This document shows positions 1 to 5,386 of a stretch of DNA of 9,007 bases, piece after piece. Within the stretch, counting starts at the first letter, position 1, and each line of letters opens with the position of its first letter. Source of the DNA: Moraxellaceae bacterium (lineage in GTDB: Bacteria > Pseudomonadota > Gammaproteobacteria > Pseudomonadales > Moraxellaceae). The DNA lies in the NCBI GenBank assembly GCA_030684415.1, contig JAUXNL010000160.1:1-9007 (forward strand), given 5' to 3'. The notes beneath the pieces were generated by a model. That model ran no database searches, was not told the DNA's origin, and saw only the letters and a program-made list of their open reading frames with translations. The position numbers and the translations under genes are program-made.

Positions 1-19
1 ATGGGATAAGCTGTATTTC

Positions 20-62
20 GGCCACAAAAAAGCCCGCGATGTTCGCGGGCTTTTTTGTGGCC
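20..62. terminator. Bidirectional intrinsic terminator
   Basis: A perfect inverted repeat has 20-bp arms at 20-39 and 43-62 and a 3-nt loop (tgt, 40-42). The inner 8 bp are GC-rich (gcccgcga / tcgcgggc) and are flanked by an A6 run on the left and a T6 run on the right, so an RNA from either strand forms a GC hairpin followed by a U-tract. It begins 9 nt beyond the stop codon of the minus-strand TraF_2-type gene and should end that transcript. The symmetry suggests it also ends a plus-strand gene lying left of the window, which cannot be seen here. Confidence 0.93.
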
Positions 63-71
63 GCCGGGGCG

Positions 72-1241
72 TCAGATCTTGAAGCCGATTTGCAGAGCCA
101 CGCCATAGGTATCGCCGTCGCCAATAGCGCCAGCAAGATCGATGTTGAATCGGTCAAATGGCGTGATGCCAAGACCGGCCGTAAAAACATCAGAGACATT
201 ATTCTTGGTATCGGTGCGATAGCCCGCACGCAGATGGAAGTGACGGCCAGCCGAAAGCTCGATACCCGCACGCGCGAACTGTGTATCGAGAATCTGGTCG
301 TAACCATTACGGGGAGTCAGATCGACATTGGCCTCCAGCTTGACCAGGCTACCGCTGTAGCCAACACCGGCCATTGCCACCGGTTCCATTTTGTAATCTG
401 CGCGTGGTGCCGGAATCTGCAGGCCATTCGGGGTCGGGCCCTCAAAGGTTTTGGGGTTCAGGTTTTCAATGACGCCAGCCACAACAAACTGGCCTTCAGC
501 CCCAAAACGGAAATTAGCGCCAACATCCAGATTGATGTGATTATGCGAGGCGCTGTTCTGGTCTTCAGCAATATCGTCTTCGTCAAACGACGCCACATTT
601 GCAGAATAGCGGTATAGCTCTATTTTTTGCGACTTCAGTGTTGCACCAATTTCCAGCGGCCCAAACGCCTTGCCCAGCATTACACCGGCTTCAGCAACGC
701 CAATACCGGATGTGTTGGCCTTTGACTGCAAATCGTTGTCAGTATTTACCGCATTGGCAATGCCTTGGAGAATCGCCGCATCACCGGCGTCATACGCATA
801 AGCAATGCCCAGCGTGACTTTGGTTTTTACAACAAGAGCGGCTGAAATCGTGTTGTTGGGAATAGCCACCATCAGCGCGCCACCAATATCCACCTGAGCC
901 ATCGCGCCATTGAGCGCTTGCATGCGCTGGTTGATATCCGAGGCACGGGCAGCATTGAAGCTGCCAAATAACGTATCGATATCATTCTGGATTTCATCCG
1001 CACCCTCCGCCAGACCATCGACGTCTGATGCCATTACACCGACATTCAGTGCAAAGCTGAAGTCATCATCTTCATCGAACTTGTTGATCAACGCCGGGTT
1101 GATCAGGGCTAGGTTGTATTCGCCCATGGTGAGGCCGGCACCACCGCGCCCCATGGCGCGCGCATCAAAAATATCCGCCTGAGCGGCAACCGGGACCATG
1201 CCGAGCATGGCAAGGGTGAGGGGGGAAAGTAGTCTGCGCAT
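72..1241 (-). CDS. TraF_2-family outer-membrane beta-barrel protein
   Basis: This 389-aa protein begins with a signal peptide (MRRLL, a hydrophobic core, then AQA before Asp23). The mature N-terminus (DIFDARAMGRGGAGLT, then a NPAL motif near 48-51) resembles the start of FadL/PorV-like barrels and of the family databases call conjugal transfer protein TraF (TraF_2). Residues about 72-117 look helical, an insert expected in this family. The rest alternates short polar and hydrophobic stretches typical of beta-strands and ends in a strand-like segment with Phe near the C-terminus. The start is supported by AAGGA at 1249-1253, 7 nt before the ATG. No conjugation genes surround it, so the TraF name says nothing about its job here. 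It is probably an outer-membrane protein of unknown substrate. It is transcribed apart from the pst operon, being separated by a terminator and about 600 bp. The family is recalled from the pattern and was not searched. Confidence 0.75.
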   Translation of the reverse strand: MRRLLSPLTLAMLGMVPVAAQADIFDARAMGRGGAGLTMGEYNLALINPALINKFDEDDDFSFALNVGVMASDVDGLAEGADEIQNDIDTLFGSFNAARASDINQRMQALNGAMAQVDIGGALMVAIPNNTISAALVVKTKVTLGIAYAYDAGDAAILQGIANAVNTDNDLQSKANTSGIGVAEAGVMLGKAFGPLEIGATLKSQKIELYRYSANVASFDEDDIAEDQNSASHNHINLDVGANFRFGAEGQFVVAGVIENLNPKTFEGPTPNGLQIPAPRADYKMEPVAMAGVGYSGSLVKLEANVDLTPRNGYDQILDTQFARAGIELSAGRHFHLRAGYRTDTKNNVSDVFTAGLGITPFDRFNIDLAGAIGDGDTYGVALQIGFKI

Positions 1242-1261
1242 GGTGGCATCCTTGTCGGTGA

Positions 1262-1287
1262 TTTATGGGAACGGTTTGTGGGAACGG
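1262..1287. repeat. Tandem 13-bp direct repeat in the 5' region of the barrel gene
   Basis: Two adjacent copies of tttatgggaacgg (1262-1274) and tttgtgggaacgg (1275-1287) differ at one base. They lie 21-46 bp upstream of the barrel gene's start codon. A 7-bp direct repeat, ggctcat (1286-1292 and 1298-1304), follows at a 12-bp step. The arrangement could be a tandem operator or a small duplication. The sequence alone does not separate these. Confidence 0.55.
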
Positions 1288-1620
1288 CTCATCGAGTGGC
1301 TCATGGAATCGTGCCTGAACCGCCCAAGGCCCATGAATTGAAGAAGAACCGACGGTCATTTGCAAGGCGGATGCCGGCTGGCTGCGACACGCTTGGCATC
1401 CTGCACTCCCCGATGCCGTCACGATGCATGATATCGACATACGCATGAACCGCTGGCAGGCCACCCAAAGCCAGGCCCATGCCGTTCACCAGGTTGCGGC
1501 TAGCCCTGCTAGCACCTTGCCGACGGATGGGGCCAGGGAAAGCCCTGCATCGCCCGAAAGCCTTCAGACAGAGTTTGTCCACAATGCCCGCCTGAGTCCC
1601 TGGACAAGATCAGGTGTGCC

Positions 1621-1669
1621 TTGTCTGAGGATTGACTGTAGTGCGCATGCCCTACAGTGGCTCAGGCAA
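1621..1669. repeat. Long imperfect inverted repeat
   Basis: The inner arms actgtag (1635-1641) and ctacagt (1652-1658) pair perfectly around a 10-nt loop. The outer arms ttgtctgag (1621-1629) and ctcaggcaa (1661-1669) pair at 8 of 9 positions, with G-U possible at the ninth on one strand. The internal loop is asymmetric (5 nt against 2 nt). A further pair, ttgtcca (1575-1581) and tggacaa (1601-1607), lies just to the left. No U-tract follows, so it does not look like a terminator. It could be a degraded repeat element, an untranslated RNA structure or an operator. Confidence 0.5.
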
Positions 1670-1792
1670 ATCCTTGTGGGGCAAGCTCAGAGTGGGCGGT
1701 GTTATCCAGCCCTATAGTCGTGTGGGCGATCAGGCGACGCTCGGACATAGTGGACTCCGGACGAGCAAATACATTTGCATATGACGCGCAAA

Positions 1793-1823
1793 AAAAAGCC
1801 ACGCCCTCACGGCATGGCTTTTT
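1793..1823 (-). terminator. Intrinsic terminator of the pst-phoU operon
   Basis: Arms of 13 nt (1793-1805 and 1811-1823) enclose a 5-nt loop. In the minus-strand RNA the only non-Watson-Crick pair is a U-G wobble, whereas in plus-strand RNA the same position is an A-C mismatch. The minus-strand hairpin is followed by eight T (complement of 1790-1797). The stem starts 14 nt beyond the phoU stop codon. Both points indicate that it evolved to end the minus-strand pst-phoU transcript. Confidence 0.9.
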
Positions 1824-1837
1824 CAGAAAGCGGAGGC

Positions 1838-2557
1838 TTATTTTTGCTGCAACCGCTTCTGGATGGCTTCGTAGCTGGTGTGGCGAACGTCGGCACCCTT
1901 GACCAGAAAAATCAGTTGCTCGGAAATGTTGCGAGCATGGTCGCCAATACGCTCCAGCGAACGCAGCACCCACATCACACTGAGCACGCGCGAAATGGCA
2001 CGCGGGTCTTCCATCATGTAGGTCATGAGGGCTCGCATCGCGGTCTTGTATTCCGTATCGATGGCGCCATCGGCCTGCATGACCTGGAAGGCCAGATCGG
2101 CATCAAAGCGGGCAAAAGCATCCAGCGCATCGTGCACCATCACGCGCACCTGACTGCCGATATGGCGCGTTTCGACATAGCCACGCGGCGACTCACCTTC
2201 TTCGCAAAGTGCGATGGCATAGCGGGCCACTTTCGAGGCTTCGTCGCCGATACGCTCAAGGTCGGTAATCGATTTACCGATGGCGATGATGAAGCGCAAG
2301 TCAGATGCGGCGGGCTGACGCCGCGCGAGAATGCGCACCAGCTCTTCGTCAATCGCGCGCTCCATGGCGTTGATCTGCTTGTCCGTTTCCTGTACCTGCT
2401 CGGCAAGCCGGGAGTTGGCATCGAGCAACGCATTGACCGCATCGGCCACCTGCTTTTCAACAAGGCCGCCCATGGCGAGGAAGTCCGTGCGCACATCTTC
2501 GAGCTCCGCATTGAACTGCTGCGAAATGTGCTGGCTGTATTCGTCTTTGCTTACCAT
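1838..2557 (-). CDS. phoU: PhoU, phosphate signalling/transport regulator
   Basis: This 239-aa protein has the usual PhoU length and its two-fold repeat of three-helix bundles. The conserved motif ERIGD occurs at 101-105 and again at 202-206, each in the context expected for metal-binding helices (SITDLERIGDEAS and LRSLERIGDHARN). It is cytoplasmic with no signal or membrane segment. In known systems PhoU connects the activity of the Pst transporter to the sensor kinase PhoR and keeps the Pho regulon off when phosphate is plentiful. It also limits phosphate uptake. The start is supported by AGGAG at 2567-2571, 9 nt before the ATG. It is the last gene of the operon, 146 bp beyond pstB, and is followed by a strong terminator. 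Confidence 0.97.
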   Translation of the reverse strand: MVSKDEYSQHISQQFNAELEDVRTDFLAMGGLVEKQVADAVNALLDANSRLAEQVQETDKQINAMERAIDEELVRILARRQPAASDLRFIIAIGKSITDLERIGDEASKVARYAIALCEEGESPRGYVETRHIGSQVRVMVHDALDAFARFDADLAFQVMQADGAIDTEYKTAMRALMTYMMEDPRAISRVLSVMWVLRSLERIGDHARNISEQLIFLVKGADVRHTSYEAIQKRLQQK

Positions 2558-2589
2558 GTCTGCCGGCTCCTGTTGCCGTCTGTTGCCAT

Positions 2590-2606
2590 TGGCGCCGAAG
2601 GCGCCA
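2590..2606. repeat. GC-rich hairpin between pstB and phoU
   Basis: Arms tggcgcc (2590-2596) and ggcgcca (2600-2606) pair perfectly around a 3-nt loop. In minus-strand RNA the loop is UUC. No U-run follows, so it is not a standard terminator. It lies 33 nt upstream of the phoU start and could slow RNA decay or tune phoU output. The rest of the 146-bp gap shows nothing clear. Confidence 0.5.
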
Positions 2607-2703
2607 CGACGTGATTTTTACGCGGCCGCTCCGTTACTCGCGCCCTTTGCATTTAGTGCCAATGAATCCGCCGCTTCATACCACTCTGACGGCTGATTGA
2701 GCA

Positions 2704-3591
2704 TCAGCCGTAACGTCCGGTGATGTAATCTTCGGTCTGCTTGTTTTCCGGGTTGGTGAATACCGTATCGGTGTCACCAAACTCGATGAGCTTGCCCAGG
2801 TACATGAATGCCGTGTAGTCCGACACACGCGCCGCCTGCTGCATGTTGTGTGTCACGATGACAATCGTGAACTTTTCCTTGAGCTCGTGAATCAGCTCTT
2901 CAATCTTGAGTGTGGAAATCGGGTCAAGCGCGGAGCAGGGCTCGTCGAGCAACAACACTTCCGGCTGTACCGCGACTGCACGCGCAATACACAAGCGCTG
3001 CTGCTGGCCGCCAGACATGCCGAGTGCAGACTCATGGAGACGATCTTTGACTTCATCCCAGAGCGCGGCACTCTTGAGCGACGACTCGACCACATCGTCC
3101 AGCGTGCGCTTGTTGTTGACGCCCTGAAGGCGCAAGCCATAGGCCACGTTTTCATAAATGGACTTCGGGAAAGGATTCGCCTTCTGGAAGACCATGCCAA
3201 CGCGACGACGCAGATTGGTGATATCGAGGCCCCGATCAAAAATGTCGTTGCCGTCGAGCAAGACTTTGCCTTCCACACGGCAGCCATCCACCAGATCATT
3301 CATCCGGTTGAACGTGCGCAGCAAAGTGGACTTGCCGCAGCCTGACGGGCCGATGAATGCCGTGGCCCGCTTGCTCGGAATCTTCATGCTGATATCAAAC
3401 AGCGCCTGCTTCTCTCCGTAAAAGAGATCGAGATGGCTGGTTTCGATACACAGTTGCTCATTTTCCATATGCCGACTGCGACGCTCACGCCCCATGGCCC
3501 CTCTGGAAACAGGTCGCGCGGCGTCGGTGGCAGCGTCGGCCGACGCTGGCGGGGTTTCGTTCACGGTAGTGGTATCCATGTCGAAGCTCAT
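2704..3591 (-). CDS. pstB: PstB, phosphate ABC transporter ATP-binding subunit
   Basis: This is the cytoplasmic ATPase that powers phosphate import through PstC-PstA. Starting at the ATG at 3591 it has 295 aa, with Walker A GPSGCGKST (about 81-89), Q-loop Gln136, ABC signature MSGGQQQR (about 192-199), Walker B VLLLDEP (about 212-218), D-loop SALD (about 220-223) and switch His248. The segment FYGEKQALFD before the core and the ending DYITGRYG are typical of PstB. The start is uncertain: a GTG at 3633 lies 16 nt after the pstA stop without a clear ribosome site, the chosen ATG has only a weak GAG at the right distance, and internal ATGs at 3495 and 3468 would remove the low-complexity head. 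The first 40 residues are rich in Thr, Ala and Pro and are probably disordered. Confidence 0.96.
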   Translation of the reverse strand: MSFDMDTTTVNETPPASADAATDAARPVSRGAMGRERRSRHMENEQLCIETSHLDLFYGEKQALFDISMKIPSKRATAFIGPSGCGKSTLLRTFNRMNDLVDGCRVEGKVLLDGNDIFDRGLDITNLRRRVGMVFQKANPFPKSIYENVAYGLRLQGVNNKRTLDDVVESSLKSAALWDEVKDRLHESALGMSGGQQQRLCIARAVAVQPEVLLLDEPCSALDPISTLKIEELIHELKEKFTIVIVTHNMQQAARVSDYTAFMYLGKLIEFGDTDTVFTNPENKQTEDYITGRYG

Positions 3592-3649
3592 GTGGTTTCT
3601 CGGATTCTGTTCAGGTTTGGCGGTGCTGTCCACGGTTGGTGGTCAGCCT

Positions 3650-5311
3650 TCAGTTCTCAAGTGCCTTGTACTTTTCGCGCAGTCGATTGCGCAAGGACAC
3701 GGCAGTCAGGTTCAGCACAACAATCACCAGCACCAGCAGGAAGGCCGTGGCATACACCAGTGGGCGCGCTGCCTCGACATTAGGGCTCTGGAAGCCGACA
3801 TCATAGATGTGGAAACCGAGATGCATGAACTTGCGCTCCAGATGCAGGAACGGGGCATTCATGTCCAACGGCAGTGTCGGTGCGAGCTTGACGACACCGA
3901 CCAGCATCAAGGGCGCCACTTCACCGGCGGCACGCGCAATCGCGAGAATCACGCCGGTCATGATGGAGGGCGAGGCCATGGGCAGCACCACCCGCCACAG
4001 GGTTTCTGCCTTGGTGGCGCCAAGCGCGAGCGAGCCTTCTTTGAGTGCCCGCGGAATGCGCGCCAAGCCTTCCTCGGTCGCCACAATCACCACCGGCAGC
4101 GTGAGCAAGGCCAGTGTGATGGAGGCCCACATCAGGCCGGGCGTGCCGAATACCGGTGCGGGTGATGCTTCCGGATAAAACAGGCGATCCAGATTGCCGC
4201 CCAAGAAGTACACAAAGAAGCCCAGGCCGAATACGCCATAAACAATCGATGGCACGCCCGCCAGGTTGTTGACGGCGATGCGGACGGTTTGGGTGACGAC
4301 GCCCTGTCCGGCATATTCCCGCAGATAAATGGCAGCGACCACGCCCAGCGGCGTCACCATGATGGTCATGATCAGCACCATGAGCACCGTACCGAAAATG
4401 GCGGGAAAAACGCCACCTTCCGTATTGGCTTCGCGCGGATCATCAAACAGGAAATTGCCAACATTATGGAAGTAGGTGCCGGTCTTGCCGATAACGCCCA
4501 TGGCATTCGGCATGGTCACGCCGACAATCTTCATCAGCTCGAATTCGTGTTCACTTCCATCAGGCAACACAAAAACGGCACTGTCGCGCGCCATATCAGA
4601 ATTCAGCTTCTGCAGGCGTTCACTGATTTTTCCGTAAGCCGCGTTTTGCGCGTTCCGCCCTTCTTCTATGCGCGCCTGATCGGCTGGTGTCAGCTGATCC
4701 TTTAGCTGAAGGCGGCGCTCTTCCAGGCGCAACTTGTCGAGGGCAAAGTTGATACGGCCAATCTCGCCCTTTTCAAGCGCACTTATCTCAGCGTGAATGG
4801 CATTGCTGCGCTCGATTCTGCTTTGCAGCTCAGCCCATGCCTTTGCAGGATCGGCGGCAACCACTTCGCCGGCTTCTTTTACATGCTTCAGTCGGCCATA
4901 AAAGTTGCCCCATTCATAACGCTCAAGCACCACGATGTCGTCGGGGTATCGAATATCTTTCAAGCCATCCGCAAACAACCAGCGGAAATCGGCACCGGTC
5001 ACATCACGATTGCCCACCTTGAACAGGCGGCGGGTGACAGTTTCCTGACCGGCCGGCACATCCACGCCGGATTCGCGCATACGCTTTGCAGTATCGATAC
5101 GCTCATCGACCAGCTCGCCCACCACAATGCTGCTATTGCCCTGATAGTCGGTATAGCTGGCCTGCATGACATCGGCAGGCCAGAAGTGGCCCATGCCGCG
5201 GACAGCAATCATGCCGATGACGCCAACCACCATGATGACGGCGATGGCGACGGTGCCGGCATTCAACCAAACCCAAGCATCGCCATTCTTGAAGTATTCA
5301 CGTGTATTCAT
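3650..5311 (-). CDS. pstA: PstA, phosphate ABC transporter permease (long form)
   Basis: PstA is one of the two inner-membrane channel subunits. This copy has 553 aa against about 296 in E. coli. A first membrane segment (about 20-38) is followed by some 260 residues that should lie in the periplasm, including a charged coiled-coil-like stretch (about 164-238, rich in Glu, Arg, Leu, Ala). The permease core follows (about 302-553) with membrane segments near 302-330, 352-371, 393-412, 449-474 and 518-540. The cytoplasmic EAA loop that docks on PstB lies near 413-444 (EEGLARIPRALKEGSLALG, ending in VVLP). Long PstA proteins of this layout are known in Pseudomonas. The start is the ATG at 5311, because AAGGA (5319-5323) sits 7 nt before it. 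The adjacent ATG at 5314 is possible. A longer frame from 5347 would translate through the REP-like repeat and is unlikely. Confidence 0.95.
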   Translation of the reverse strand: MNTREYFKNGDAWVWLNAGTVAIAVIMVVGVIGMIAVRGMGHFWPADVMQASYTDYQGNSSIVVGELVDERIDTAKRMRESGVDVPAGQETVTRRLFKVGNRDVTGADFRWLFADGLKDIRYPDDIVVLERYEWGNFYGRLKHVKEAGEVVAADPAKAWAELQSRIERSNAIHAEISALEKGEIGRINFALDKLRLEERRLQLKDQLTPADQARIEEGRNAQNAAYGKISERLQKLNSDMARDSAVFVLPDGSEHEFELMKIVGVTMPNAMGVIGKTGTYFHNVGNFLFDDPREANTEGGVFPAIFGTVLMVLIMTIMVTPLGVVAAIYLREYAGQGVVTQTVRIAVNNLAGVPSIVYGVFGLGFFVYFLGGNLDRLFYPEASPAPVFGTPGLMWASITLALLTLPVVIVATEEGLARIPRALKEGSLALGATKAETLWRVVLPMASPSIMTGVILAIARAAGEVAPLMLVGVVKLAPTLPLDMNAPFLHLERKFMHLGFHIYDVGFQSPNVEAARPLVYATAFLLVLVIVVLNLTAVSLRNRLREKYKALEN

Positions 5312-5318
5312 CATCTTT

Positions 5319-5323
5319 TCCTT
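5319..5323 (-). promoter_or_regulatory. Ribosome binding site deciding the pstA start
   Basis: AAGGA on the minus strand lies 7 nt before the ATG at 5311 and 4 nt before the ATG at 5314, which favours 5311. It abuts the REP-like pair, so a hairpin from the nearer repeat unit could form right beside it. Confidence 0.75.
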
Positions 5324-5381
5324 GCAGGTGTGAGCGCACTCGCACACAGCTTTTCATTTGTGCGAATCAATTCGCACCTAC
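5324..5381. repeat. Pair of inverted REP-like units (REPIN-like) between pstC and pstA
   Basis: Two 22-nt units face each other across a 14-nt spacer (5346-5359). On the minus strand the unit at 5360-5381 reads GTAG and then the 18-nt palindrome GTGCGAATTGATTCGCAC, with 7-bp arms and a 4-nt loop. On the plus strand the unit at 5324-5345 reads GCAG and then GTGTGAGCGCACTCGCAC, also a hairpin with one wobble. The units match at 15 of 22 positions, with most differences near the loop. A GTAG head before a palindrome is the layout of REP sequences mobilised by RAYT transposases in Stenotrophomonas and pseudomonads. The left copy has drifted. The element fills nearly the whole 75-bp gap between the pstC stop and the pstA start. 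Confidence 0.72.
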
Positions 5382-5386
5382 AATTT

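Larger units (their letters stand above)
1242..1837. other. Gene-free region between phoU and the TraF_2-type gene
   Basis: About 600 bp hold no convincing gene. Short open frames of 80-103 codons exist on both strands, but they overlap each other, lack good ribosome sites and have low-complexity Arg/Ser/His-rich translations. Visible contents are the phoU terminator at the right end, a tandem 13-bp repeat at 1262-1287, and a long imperfect hairpin at 1621-1669. A weak sigma-70-like promoter reading toward the barrel gene could be TTGCAA (1360-1365) and TTCAAT (1337-1342) on the minus strand with a 17-nt spacer. Each hexamer matches consensus at 4 of 6, so this is only suggestive. Confidence 0.6.

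Noticed and set aside
1301..1582. Minus-strand frames (93 and 99 codons) between phoU and the barrel gene
   Set aside because: They overlap each other in different frames, lack a convincing ribosome site and recognisable motifs, and one runs into the barrel gene.
1775..2614. 279-codon open frame on the plus strand opposite phoU
   Set aside because: It lies almost wholly antisense to a clear phoU gene, has His/Gly-rich low-similarity content and no ribosome site. Long antisense frames are common in GC-rich DNA.
5312..5347. Upstream extension of pstA to the ATG at 5347
   Set aside because: It would translate part of the REP-like pair (MCECAHTCKEK), with no Shine-Dalgarno at that ATG, whereas AAGGA fits the ATG at 5311.
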